A stretch of 64,000 nt of DNA from assembly GCA_044226535.1 (NCBI GenBank), contig JBGAGT010000002.1, positions 269,630-333,629 on the forward strand, written 5' to 3'. This DNA is from VBCG01 sp044226535 (GTDB taxonomy: Bacteria > Pseudomonadota > Gammaproteobacteria > Burkholderiales > Casimicrobiaceae). Under the pieces are notes generated by a model, which ran no database searches, was not told the origin of the DNA, and was given only the letters and a program-made list of their open reading frames with translations. The position numbers and the translations under genes were made by a program. Of the stretch, positions 10,853 through 18,936 are shown one piece after another (within the stretch, counting starts at the first letter, position 1; each line of letters starts with the position of its first letter).

Positions 10853-12208
10853 TCAGGCCTTCTCGCTCTTGTCGAGCACCGGCTGGAACTCGACGGTGGC
10901 CTTCTTCAACTCGGCCGCGGCGTCGGCACCGTTGATCATGTTGACCAGCGCGATGCCGAACACGTCGCGGAATTCCGTCACCGGCGAGATCACCGGCAGC
11001 CCGGGCTTGGCGATGGCCGCGGAGGCGAGCATGCACTCGACCCACTCCTTCGGCGACTTGAAGTCGGCCGACTGCTGGGCCGCGGCATAGGCGGACTTGC
11101 GCACCGGCGCGCCGGCGGCGGCCTGCAGCATGCGCGTCTGGTTGGCCTTGTTGCAGGCCCACTGCAGGTAGAACCAGGCGGGGCCCTTGCGCTTGCTCGC
11201 CGCGGCGAGGCCGATGCCGTCGGCGAACAGCGCCGAGACCTGTGCCTTGGGGCCGTGCGGCATCACGCCGTAGCCGACCTTGCCGACGATCCTCGACTTG
11301 GTCGGGTCCTCGAGCGGCTGGGCGAAGCCGATGCCGTCCAGCCACATCGCCGCCTTTCCTTGCAGGAACAGCGTCTGCGCCTCGTTCCAGTTGAAGCCCG
11401 CGACACCGGCGGGGCCGTACTTGGCGAGCAGCGTCTGGTACATCTTCGCGCCGTCGATGGCTGCCTGGTTGTCGGTGAGGAGCTTGCCGTTGGCGTCGAT
11501 GAAGCCGCCGCCATAGCCCAGCAGGAAGCTGGACCACACCGGCACGTTGGCGTTCTTGAGCCCGCGCGCGACGAAGCCGCAGACGCCGTTCGCCGGGTCG
11601 TTGAGCTTGGCGGCGGCGGCGACCATCTCGTCGAAGGTCTTGGGGTAGGCCACGCCCTTGGCGGCGAACAGCTCCTTGTTCCAGTACACGACCCAGGGGT
11701 CGAGGTTGAACGGCAGGCTCATCACCCGGCCGTCGGGCTCGACCGCGAAGGACAGGCCGCCCTGCGCGAAGTCGTCGAAGTTGAGGTCGGGCGCGGCCAT
11801 CGACTTGTCGTTGATGAACGGACGCACGTCGGTCAGCCAGTTGTTCTTGGCGAACTGGCGCTTCGACACGTGGTAGGAGAAGTTGATGACGTCGAAGGTG
11901 GGATTGCCCGAGTTGAACTCGATCACCGCCTTCTGGCGCTGCTGCTGCTCGGGGACCATCTCCGAGCCGACCTCGATGCCGGTGAGCTCCTCGAACTCCT
12001 TCTGGTACTTGGTGAGGAGGTCGCCGCGCGGGCTCTTGGTCAGCAGCACCTCGATCTTCTGGCCCTTGTAGCGCTTCCAGTCGAAGGCCTGCTGCGCGAA
12101 GGCGCTGGAAATGCCGGCGCCGGGGATGGCGCCGAGCGCGGCGGCGCCGGCGCTCCCCTGGACGATGCGGCGACGCAGGCGGTCGGGGGTCCTGGAATGG
12201 TCGGACAT
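10853..12208 (-). CDS. Carbohydrate ABC transporter substrate-binding protein, Tat-type signal
   Basis: A 451-residue family 1 extracellular solute-binding protein. The N-terminus holds a run of three arginines (LRRRIVQGSAGAAALGAIPG) before a hydrophobic stretch and an AFAQQA cleavage region, which is a twin-arginine-like signal. The rest shows the alternating two-lobe pattern of maltose/glycerol-phosphate binding proteins (for example FNLDPWVVYWNKELF). A strong AGGAGGAAGC ribosome site precedes the ATG at 12208. It heads the permease-permease-kinase operon. The ligand is unknown; the adjacent DapA-like and dehydrogenase/lactonase genes suggest a sugar or sugar acid. Confidence 0.88.
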   Translation of the reverse strand: MSDHSRTPDRLRRRIVQGSAGAAALGAIPGAGISSAFAQQAFDWKRYKGQKIEVLLTKSPRGDLLTKYQKEFEELTGIEVGSEMVPEQQQRQKAVIEFNSGNPTFDVINFSYHVSKRQFAKNNWLTDVRPFINDKSMAAPDLNFDDFAQGGLSFAVEPDGRVMSLPFNLDPWVVYWNKELFAAKGVAYPKTFDEMVAAAAKLNDPANGVCGFVARGLKNANVPVWSSFLLGYGGGFIDANGKLLTDNQAAIDGAKMYQTLLAKYGPAGVAGFNWNEAQTLFLQGKAAMWLDGIGFAQPLEDPTKSRIVGKVGYGVMPHGPKAQVSALFADGIGLAAASKRKGPAWFYLQWACNKANQTRMLQAAAGAPVRKSAYAAAQQSADFKSPKEWVECMLASAAIAKPGLPVISPVTEFRDVFGIALVNMINGADAAAELKKATVEFQPVLDKSEKA

Positions 12209-12337
12209 GCTTCCTCCTCGTGGTGGTCGTGGTCGTGCGCTGTCGGCACGTTGCTTGAGCGGCGATGGTACCGCCGCCGGCGTTAGGGTCAATCGGTTGC
12301 GGCGTTCCGGATCGTCCTGGGGCGGCGAAGGCCGCGC

Positions 12338-13246
12338 TCAGGCCGCGAGGTCCGCGGCGTCGAGCTCGGCGAAAAGCGCCTGGCGCGCGTCGGGCGGCAG
12401 CTCGAGCCAGGGCGCGCGCACCGCGCGCCAGCCCTCGTCGCCGAGCTGGCGGGCGCGCATGGCCTTGAAGGCGGGCAGGAAGGGGTGGCGCATCAGGATC
12501 TCGATGAAGCGCGTGATCCGTGCCTCGTCTTCGGGCGTCACGCCCGGCTGCAGCAACGCGCGCACCACGCCTGGCAGCACGTTGGCGACGCCGCAGATCG
12601 TGCCGGCGCCGCCCGCGCGCATCAGCCTCGGCAGGTGCGGCTCGTGGCCGACCACGATGTCGAGCTGCGGCACCGCGGCGAGCAGCGCCTCGGTGTTGCT
12701 CCAGTCGCCGAAGCTGTCCTTGACGCCGGCGATGGTCTGGGGGAACGCCGCGGCGAGGTGGGCGACCACGGCGGGGCGGATGGCGACGCCGCTGAACTGA
12801 GGGATGTGATAGAGGTACAGGCGCAGCCGCGCGTCGCCCACCGTGTCGACCAGCCGCGCGAAGAAGCTGAAGACGGCGTCGTCGCTGACGTTCTTGTAGA
12901 AGAACGGCGGCACCACCAGGCAGCGCGCCACGCCCTGCGCCAGCGCGTCACGCGTGAGCTCGACGGCGTCGACCACCGAGGCGGCGCCGGTGCCCGCCGC
13001 GATGCGGTCGGGCGCGACGCCTGCGCGCAGCAGCGCGGCCAGCGCGTCGCGGCGCTCGGCCACCGTCAGCGACGGCCCTTCGCCGGTGGTGCCGAAGGGC
13101 GCGACGCCGTCGACGCCGCGCGACAGCAGGTCCTGCGCATGGCGGGTGAAGCGCGCGAGGTCGACGCCGCCCTGCGCGTCGAAGGGCGTGAGCGTCGCGC
13201 ACCACAGGCCGCGCAGGCGGGGGAGTCGGGGGTTCGTGTCGTTCAT
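12338..13246 (-). CDS. DapA/N-acetylneuraminate-lyase superfamily aldolase or dehydratase
   Basis: A 302-residue class I aldolase-fold enzyme. The Schiff-base lysine is in TIAGVKDSFGDW, the carboxylate-binding loop is GTTGEGPSLT, and the catalytic Tyr is in LRLYLYHIPQFSG. The sugar-catabolism context argues against lysine biosynthesis. Likely roles are 2-keto-3-deoxy sugar-acid aldolase or 5-keto-4-deoxyglucarate dehydratase. The start overlaps the upstream FadR-type regulator by 4 bp. The ABC-transport operon follows after 129 bp. Confidence 0.85.
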   Translation of the reverse strand: MNDTNPRLPRLRGLWCATLTPFDAQGGVDLARFTRHAQDLLSRGVDGVAPFGTTGEGPSLTVAERRDALAALLRAGVAPDRIAAGTGAASVVDAVELTRDALAQGVARCLVVPPFFYKNVSDDAVFSFFARLVDTVGDARLRLYLYHIPQFSGVAIRPAVVAHLAAAFPQTIAGVKDSFGDWSNTEALLAAVPQLDIVVGHEPHLPRLMRAGGAGTICGVANVLPGVVRALLQPGVTPEDEARITRFIEILMRHPFLPAFKAMRARQLGDEGWRAVRAPWLELPPDARQALFAELDAADLAA

Positions 13247-14004
13247 GGTTTCCGGTTGGCAATGCCCAGCGCGCGGTCGCGCGCATGGTCGATGTGGGCC
13301 TCGATCGCGGCGACGGCGCGCCGCGGGTCGCGGGTCTTGAGCGCGCCGACCAGCGCGAGGTGCTCGTGCATGGCGGGCGCGAGTGCGTCGGCGTCGAGCA
13401 TCACGCGGTCGAGGCGGATCAGGCGGATGCGCAGGCTGTTGGCACGGTAGATCGCCGACACGATCTCGTTGCCCAGCGCATCGACCATGGCGTCGTGCAG
13501 TCCCCAGTCGATGGCTTGCGCGTCCTTGAGGAGCGCGGCGTCGACGCCGCCCTCGGCGCGGCGCAATACCTCGCGATGCGAGGCCTCGAGGGCGTCGAGC
13601 ACGGCGTCGGGCGCGGACTGCGCGAACTGCGCGGCGGCGTCCTTCTCGATCATCAGGCGCAGCTGGAAGGCGTTGCGGATGAGCTTCACGTCGACGCTCG
13701 CCACCTGCAGGCCGCGCTGGGGCACCGTGCGCAGCAGGCCCTCGGCCTCGAGGCGCGGGATGACCTCACGGATGGCGCCGAGCGGCAGGCCCGTGGCGTC
13801 GGCGAGCTCGCGTTGCGACACGAACTGCCCCGGGCGAATGCGCGAGGCGACGATCTCCTGCTCGAAGCGGTCGTAGGCCACCCAGCGCAGGCGGGGGCTC
13901 GGCGAGGGCGCGCGCGCAGCGGCCGGTGCGGCCGTCCGCGCGGTGGCGGGCGCCACGCGGCCGCGCGGCGCGGCTTGCCTCAGGCTGCGGCGAGCGATTA
14001 CCAT
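13243..14004 (-). CDS. GntR family transcriptional regulator, FadR subfamily (FCD domain)
   Basis: A 253-residue regulator. A low-complexity Ala/Arg/Pro N-terminal extension of about 40 residues precedes the winged HTH (about 43-105, including SQRELADATGLPLGAIREVI). The all-helical FCD domain (about 115-245) contains the metal/ligand residues in IDWGLHDAMVDALGN and the MHEHLALVGAL and IEAHIDHAR histidines. It is 21 bp from the divergent aldo/keto reductase gene region and overlaps the DapA-like gene. It very likely controls both directions through the palindrome at 14021. Confidence 0.9.
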   Translation of the reverse strand: MVIARRSLRQAAPRGRVAPATARTAAPAAARAPSPSPRLRWVAYDRFEQEIVASRIRPGQFVSQRELADATGLPLGAIREVIPRLEAEGLLRTVPQRGLQVASVDVKLIRNAFQLRLMIEKDAAAQFAQSAPDAVLDALEASHREVLRRAEGGVDAALLKDAQAIDWGLHDAMVDALGNEIVSAIYRANSLRIRLIRLDRVMLDADALAPAMHEHLALVGALKTRDPRRAVAAIEAHIDHARDRALGIANRKP

Positions 14005-14020
14005 GGCGGCAGTTTACGCG

Positions 14021-14032
14021 CTGACATGTCAG
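14021..14032. promoter_or_regulatory. Perfect 12-bp palindrome CTGACATGTCAG, candidate FCD-regulator operator
   Basis: The palindrome lies between the divergent GntR-type regulator (ATG at 14004) and the aldo/keto reductase. It includes an ATG at 14026 that could be an alternative start of the reductase. Perfect symmetry in a short divergent region next to a GntR gene is the classical operator arrangement. Binding is inferred. Confidence 0.55.
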
Positions 14033-14043
14033 TAGGCAATCAG

Positions 14044-15144
14044 ATGGCGCTCTCCGCTGCGCTCCACCGCAGGCTTTGTGCGTTCCCGCTGGGGCTGGGC
14101 GGGGCTCCGCTCGGCAACCTGTTCCATGCGCTCGACGACGCGGCCGCCCGGGCGACGCTGGCGCGAGCCTGGCAGGACGGCGTGCGCTACTTCGATACCG
14201 CGCCGTTCTACGGCTTCGGCCTGTCCGAGCGGCGCGTGGGCGATGCGCTGCGCGCGCTCGGGCCTCGCGGGGACGACGAGGCGCCCGAAGCGGTCTCCGC
14301 GAAACCGTCATCCCCGCCAAAGCGGGGACCCGACGGTAACGCGTGGCCGTCGGGGAACGCCGAGGCCGCGACACCCGTGGTCTCGACCAAGGTCGGCCGC
14401 ATCCTCGTGCCCGATGGCGCGGCGCCGCGCGTGCAGCACGGCTACGTCGACACGCTGCCCTTCGTGCAGCGCTACGATTACAGCGCCGACGGCCTGCGGC
14501 GCTCGCTCGACGACAGCCTGCAGCGCATGGGGCGCGCCGCGGTCGACCTGGTGTTCGTGCACGACATCGAGCGCGCGGTGCACGGCGCCGACTACGAGGC
14601 GCGGCTCGCGGAGGTGCTCGACAGCGGCTTGCCCGCGCTCGCCGCGCTCAAGGCGCAAGGACGCATCGGCGGCTACGGCCTCGGCGTCAACGACGTCGCG
14701 GCCTGCCTCGCGGTGCTCGACCACGCCGACCTGGACGTCATCCTGATCGCCGGGCGGTACACGCTCGCCGATCGCAGCGCCGCGGCCGAGCTCCTGCCGC
14801 GCTGCGAGGCGCGCGGCGTGACGCTCATCGCCGCGGGGCCCTTCAACTCGGGCATCCTCGCCACCGGCAGCGCGCCGCGCGACGGAAGCGTGCCCATGTT
14901 CGACTACCGTCCGGCCACGCCCGAGGTCCTGCGGCGGGTGCAGGCGATCGAGTCGCTGTGCGCCGCGCACGGCGTGCCGCTGCGCGCCGCGGCGCTGCAG
15001 TTCCCCCTTCGGCATCGCGCCGTGGGCTGCGTGCTCGCCGGCGCGCGCAGCCCCGACGAGGTGGCCGACGCGGTGGCGATGGCCCGCCATCCCGTGCCGC
15101 CGGCGTTCTGGGACGCGCTGGCGGCGCTCGACGCAGGCACATGA
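14044..15144 (+). CDS. Aldo/keto reductase, D-threo-aldose (L-fucose) 1-dehydrogenase-like
   Basis: A 366-residue NAD(P)-dependent oxidoreductase. The catalytic tetrad is readable: Asp and Tyr in YFDTAPFYGFGLSERRVG, Lys in VVSTKVGRIL, His in DLVFVHDIE. The subgroup resembles bacterial D-threo-aldose/L-fucose dehydrogenases. The start at 14044 is preferred because GTAGG lies eight bases before it; an in-frame ATG at 14026 is an alternative. Between the Tyr and Lys motifs (about residues 78-112) there is an extra 35-residue segment, part of which is encoded by a copy of the dispersed palindromic repeat (14307-14330) read in frame. The lactonase-like gene downstream fits oxidation of an aldose to a lactone. 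Confidence 0.86.
   Translation: MALSAALHRRLCAFPLGLGGAPLGNLFHALDDAAARATLARAWQDGVRYFDTAPFYGFGLSERRVGDALRALGPRGDDEAPEAVSAKPSSPPKRGPDGNAWPSGNAEAATPVVSTKVGRILVPDGAAPRVQHGYVDTLPFVQRYDYSADGLRRSLDDSLQRMGRAAVDLVFVHDIERAVHGADYEARLAEVLDSGLPALAALKAQGRIGGYGLGVNDVAACLAVLDHADLDVILIAGRYTLADRSAAAELLPRCEARGVTLIAAGPFNSGILATGSAPRDGSVPMFDYRPATPEVLRRVQAIESLCAAHGVPLRAAALQFPLRHRAVGCVLAGARSPDEVADAVAMARHPVPPAFWDALAALDAGT
14307..14330 (+). repeat. Family A palindromic repeat inside the aldo/keto reductase gene
   Basis: GTCATCCCCGCC followed by AAAGCGGGGACC is the dispersed repeat seen at 34409, 34475, 35028, 40373, 63721 and 63827, with one change. Here it lies within an open reading frame and translates as part of a Pro/Gly/Lys-rich insertion (about residues 88-96). 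The frame is kept. Confidence 0.85.
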
Positions 15145-15215
15145 GCGCCGCGGGACCGCTCCAAGGCGCTCGGCCCCCCGTGGGGGGAAGCGGGCGCGGC
15201 CCGGTTCCTGGGGCG
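15142..15215 (+). repeat. Family B hairpin repeat after the aldo/keto reductase
   Basis: The copy begins with the reductase stop codon (TGAGCGCCGCGGGACCGCTC), continues CAAGGCGCTCGG, then a CCCCCC/GGGGGG hairpin and AAGCGGGCG. It is the inverse-orientation match of the two copies at 1-170. It separates the reductase from the lactonase-like gene and may attenuate read-through. Confidence 0.7.
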
Positions 15216-15220
15216 ACATC

Positions 15221-16078
15221 ATGAGCGTCATCATGAGCGTCGTCGACGCGCATCACCACGTGTGGCGCATCGCCCGCGGCGACTACGGCTGGCTCACGCC
15301 CGCGCTCGCGCCGATCCACCGCGACTTCGACGTCGACGACCATCGCCGCGCCGCGCCCTTCGTCGACGAGGTCGTGCTGGTGCAGGCCGCGCCCACCGTC
15401 GCCGAGACACGTTTCCTGCTCGACGCCGCACGGGCGAGCGAGGGGCGCGTCGGCGCCGTGGTGGGCTGGGCCGACCTCGACGCCGACGGCGCACCCCGCG
15501 AGATCGAAGCGCTGGCGCGCGAGCCGCTGCTCAGGAGCCTGCGCCCGATGCTGCAGGACCTTCCCGATCCTGCGTGGATCCTGCGCCCGCGCGTCGACGA
15601 GGCGCTGCGCGCCCTCGCGCCGCTGGGGCTCGCCTTCGACGCGCTGGTGACGCCGCGCGAGCTCCCGGCGCTCATCGCCATGGCGGCGCGGCACACGGAG
15701 CTCGCGATCGTGGTCGACCACGGCGCCAAGCCCGCGATCGCCGGCGGCGGGTGGGAGCCATGGGCCGCGCAGATGGCCGAGCTCGCGCGGATGCCGCACG
15801 TGCATTGCAAGCTGTCGGGTCTCGTCACCGAGGCGGGGACCGCGTGGTCGGTGTCGACGCTCGCACCCTATGTCGAGCACCTCGCCGCCCGCTTCGGCGC
15901 CTCGCGGCTCATCTGGGGCAGCGACTGGCCGGTGGTCGAGCTCGGGGGCGGCATGGCGCGCTGGTGGGAGGCGACGCAGGCGTTGCTCGCGCCGCTCGAT
16001 GCGGCGTCGCGCGCCGCCATCCTCGGCGGCAACGCGCGCCGCTTCTACCGCCTGGCAGCGGGCCCGGACGCGGTATAG
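15221..16078 (+). CDS. Amidohydrolase-family lactonase (COG3618-like)
   Basis: A 285-residue TIM-barrel metal hydrolase. Family marks are the N-terminal VVDAHHHVWRI, HCKLSGLVTEAG in the middle and IWGSDWPVVEL near the end, which supply metal and substrate ligands. Members include L-fuconolactonase, L-rhamnonolactonase and 2-pyrone-4,6-dicarboxylate hydrolases. Being directly after a D-threo-aldose dehydrogenase-like gene, it most likely opens the sugar lactone formed by that enzyme. Two in-frame ATGs (15221 and 15233) arise from a small duplication of ATGAGCGTCATC; the second may be the true start. Confidence 0.85.
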   Translation: MSVIMSVVDAHHHVWRIARGDYGWLTPALAPIHRDFDVDDHRRAAPFVDEVVLVQAAPTVAETRFLLDAARASEGRVGAVVGWADLDADGAPREIEALAREPLLRSLRPMLQDLPDPAWILRPRVDEALRALAPLGLAFDALVTPRELPALIAMAARHTELAIVVDHGAKPAIAGGGWEPWAAQMAELARMPHVHCKLSGLVTEAGTAWSVSTLAPYVEHLAARFGASRLIWGSDWPVVELGGGMARWWEATQALLAPLDAASRAAILGGNARRFYRLAAGPDAV

Positions 16079-16126
16079 CCGGGAGCGAGCCCGCGGCGGC
16101 CTGGACCGCGCAGCGGTCCCGCAGGG

Positions 16127-16990
16127 CTACTGCGTCACGCCGCTGAAGCGCCCCTGGTCGACACAGGTGTCGCTGGTGCCGGCGACGGTCTTCCAGCGTC
16201 CCTCGATGCCGCCGTTGGAGGTGCGGCGCAGGTCGTAGACGTGCAGCGAGGTGAACGTCTGCTGGGTGTTGCCGTAGGTCGCAACAGGGATGTCGAAGGC
16301 CTTGCCGATCTGCGTCGCCGCGCCGTACATGGTGTACAGCGTCCCGTAGGGCGAGGTGACGTCGCGGAACTCGATGTACACGGTCCCCGGCGACCCGGTC
16401 TGGGTGACGATCACCTGCGAAGGCACGTAGTCGGTGCTGGCATTGCCGCTCTGGTTGCAGTCCTTCGACAGGTCCTGCACGAAGGCGCCGAGGTAGTTGC
16501 CGGAAAGCGGGATGGCGTCGAGCGAAAGGCGCTGCACCGGCGTGGTCACGTTGATGCCGTTGACGCTGAAGGTGAGCGTGCCGTGGTTGGTGTCGCTGAA
16601 CACGAGGTCCATCGCCCCCGCGACCGTGGCGGTGAACAGCGACGGGTTGTAGGGCGTATGGCCGAAGTAGTCGCCGGTGACCGTGTACAGCGCCCCCTGG
16701 AAATGAGTGTCGGTCAGGCGGTACACCGTGCCGCCGAACCACAGCGGCTTGCCGTCGCCGCCGTAGTGGAAGATCTCCGTGTAGATGGCGTTGTTGCCCT
16801 GCGTCAGCGCCACCCCCCATCCGTTCTGGTCGGGGTTCGACCAGTGGTCGGTGTAGTCGACCGCCTCGGCGGCAGCGAGCGGCACCGCCAGCGGCGAGAC
16901 GAGCAGGGCGCCGAGCGCCAGGGCGCGGGCGAGGTGCGCAACGTGCGCGAAGCCGCGCGCGGCGCGGTTGCTGCGGTGGGCGTGGTTCAT
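16127..16990 (-). CDS. Secreted protein of unknown function
   Basis: A 287-residue protein with a Sec signal peptide (hydrophobic LARALALGALLVSPLAVPL followed by an AAAEA cleavage region). The mature part is rich in aromatic and Thr/Ser residues and begins DYTDHWSNPDQNGWGVALTQ, then WFGGTVYRLT. This repeats the pattern W-x-N-P-x-Q-x-G-W-G seen in exported beta-rich proteins of uncertain role. Two Cys residues (KDCNQSG and SDTCVDQ) could form a disulfide. The start is the ATG at 16990, nearest to the signal peptide; 17005 is an in-frame alternative. No catalytic motif is recognised. Confidence 0.75.
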   Translation of the reverse strand: MNHAHRSNRAARGFAHVAHLARALALGALLVSPLAVPLAAAEAVDYTDHWSNPDQNGWGVALTQGNNAIYTEIFHYGGDGKPLWFGGTVYRLTDTHFQGALYTVTGDYFGHTPYNPSLFTATVAGAMDLVFSDTNHGTLTFSVNGINVTTPVQRLSLDAIPLSGNYLGAFVQDLSKDCNQSGNASTDYVPSQVIVTQTGSPGTVYIEFRDVTSPYGTLYTMYGAATQIGKAFDIPVATYGNTQQTFTSLHVYDLRRTSNGGIEGRWKTVAGTSDTCVDQGRFSGVTQ

Positions 16991-17017
16991 GGCGATTCCA
17001 TCCAATGGGGGAGACGG

Positions 17018-17857
17018 TCAGTAGACGTGGCGCTCGAGCTTGGCCCGATGCAGTATGGTGGTCGCAATTTCCTCGATCGACTTGGACGTCGTGTCAAGCA
17101 TCGGGATGCGGTGGTGCTGCATCAGGTTCTCGGCCTCGCGCACCTCGCTGCGGCAGGTGTCGAGCGCGGCGTAGCGGCTGCCGGGGCGCCGCTCCTCGCG
17201 GATCTCGCGCAGCCGCTCGGGCTGGATGGTCAGGCCGAACAGCCGCTCCTTGAACGGCAGCACCGACTTCGGCAGGCGGCGGTCGGCGAAGTCGTCGGGC
17301 GTCAGCGGGAAGTTGGCGGCGCGCACCCCGAACTGCAGCGCGAGGTACAGCGAGGTCGGCGTCTTGCCGCAGCGCGACACGCCCATCAGGATGACCTGCG
17401 CCTGGTCGAGCTCGCGCGTCGTCGCGCCGTCGTCGTGCGACTGCGTGAAGTTGATCGCCTCCATGCGCATGAAGTAGTCGTGGAGGTTGGCGAGGCCGTG
17501 CGAGCGCCCGGCGGCGTGCACGCTGGGGACGCCGAACTCCTGCTCCAGCGGCGTGAGGAACATCTTGAACAGGTCGAGGGTCAGCGCCTGCACGTCGCGG
17601 TGGATCGACGCGCTCATGGCGTCGTCGACGATGGAGCTGAAGACGATGGGCCGCCGGTTCTCCTGCGCGGCGACGGCATTGATCTCCTGCACGGCCTCGG
17701 CGATGCGCTCCGGCGTGTCCACGAAGGGCATGGTCACGCGGCGGAAGCGGATCTTGTCGAACTGCGAGAGGAGGCTGTTGCCGAGCACCTCGGCGGTGAT
17801 GCCCGTGCGATCGGACAGGAAGAACACCGTGCGGTGGTCGTCCTCCCCCGTCACCAT
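17018..17857 (-). CDS. ppsR: PEP synthase regulatory protein (kinase/pyrophosphorylase, DUF299)
   Basis: A 279-residue bifunctional enzyme that inactivates PEP synthase by ADP-dependent phosphorylation of a Thr next to the catalytic His, and reactivates it by phosphate-dependent dephosphorylation. Seen here are the N-terminal TVFFLSDRTGITAEVLGNSL signature and the P-loop GVSRCGKTPTSLYLA. The target PEP synthase is encoded at 19508-21886 in the opposite direction, with the PHP and HTH genes between. Length is as expected. Confidence 0.95.
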   Translation of the reverse strand: MVTGEDDHRTVFFLSDRTGITAEVLGNSLLSQFDKIRFRRVTMPFVDTPERIAEAVQEINAVAAQENRRPIVFSSIVDDAMSASIHRDVQALTLDLFKMFLTPLEQEFGVPSVHAAGRSHGLANLHDYFMRMEAINFTQSHDDGATTRELDQAQVILMGVSRCGKTPTSLYLALQFGVRAANFPLTPDDFADRRLPKSVLPFKERLFGLTIQPERLREIREERRPGSRYAALDTCRSEVREAENLMQHHRIPMLDTTSKSIEEIATTILHRAKLERHVY

Positions 17858-17900
17858 GCGCCCCCGGACCGTGCGAGGCCCCGCACCGGCTCGAAGAAGC

Positions 17901-18731
17901 TCACCACGCGCTCCACACCGGCTCGAGCCCCTCGGGCAGCGGCATCACGCAGCCCACGTCGACGAAGCTCTCGTCGGGGGCGTGGAAGTCGGAACCCGCC
18001 GAGGCCTTGAGGCCCGCGGCGCGCGTCAGCGCCGCGAACTCGCCGATCTGCTCGCGGGTGTGCGCCGAGGTGACGACCTCGATCGCGGCGCCGCCCAGCT
18101 CGCGGAACCCGGCGATGAGCGCGCGCATGTCGCGCTTGCCGAAGCGGTAGCGCCCGGGGTGCGCGAGCACCGCGTCGCCGCCGGCCGCGCGGATCCAGCC
18201 GATGGCCTCGCCGAGCTCGGGCCAGGCGTGCGGCACGAAGCCCGGCTTGCCGCGCACCAGGTAGTGCTTGAAGCAGCTCTGGGTGTCGCGCGCCGCGCCT
18301 TTCTCGACCAGGGCGCGGGCGAAGTGCGCGCGCGAAATGAGCTCGTCGTTGCCGGCGAGCTCGCGTGCGCGCTCGTAGGTGCCGGGGATGCCGGCTTCCG
18401 CCAGCGATTCGCTGATGCGCCGCGCCCGCGCGTCGCGCCCGCGGCGGATGCCGGCCAGCGCCTCGCGGAACTGAGTGTCCTCCGTGTCGATGCGCAGCCC
18501 GACCACGTGCAGCGTCTCGTCCTGGTAGCTGACCGACACCTCGACGCCGGCCACGAACTCTATGCCCAACGCCGCGGCCGCCTCGCGGGCCTCGGCATTC
18601 CCGCCGATTTCGTCGTGGTCGGTGAGGGCGAGGACATCGAGCCCGTTGCCATGGGCGCGCGCCACCACCTCGGCGGGGGGCAATACTCCGTCCGACCAGG
18701 TCGAATGGCAGTGCAGGTCGTAGCGGCGCAC
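17901..18731 (-). CDS. PHP-domain phosphoesterase (RNase AM / YciV-like)
   Basis: A 276-residue metal-dependent phosphoesterase. The metal-binding motifs are DLHCHSTWSDG near the start, LALTDHDE, VLAHPGRYR and GSDFHAPDE. Homologues remove 5'-phosphorylated nucleotides from RNA ends and hydrolyse 3',5'-nucleoside bisphosphates. The gene lies between ppsR and a divergent HTH gene. A Sua5/YciO-type neighbour found in some genomes is absent here. Confidence 0.9.
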   Translation of the reverse strand: MRRYDLHCHSTWSDGVLPPAEVVARAHGNGLDVLALTDHDEIGGNAEAREAAAALGIEFVAGVEVSVSYQDETLHVVGLRIDTEDTQFREALAGIRRGRDARARRISESLAEAGIPGTYERARELAGNDELISRAHFARALVEKGAARDTQSCFKHYLVRGKPGFVPHAWPELGEAIGWIRAAGGDAVLAHPGRYRFGKRDMRALIAGFRELGGAAIEVVTSAHTREQIGEFAALTRAAGLKASAGSDFHAPDESFVDVGCVMPLPEGLEPVWSAW

Positions 18732-18936
18732 GTGCGGCGGCTCCCGGGCAAGTTTGCATGAATTTTAGCAAGCCGCCGCCCCGAAGCTCTTGAGGCAACG
18801 TTCGTTTTCACGGGAAATCCAACATCAGGCGTGGCAAATCCCGCATTCCGCCCGATGGTCCTTGCATCGCGGCGGGGAAAGGTCAAAAATATGCCATTGG
18901 GATAGCTACCGGTATCGTCGTCAAACCGCCTGCGCC

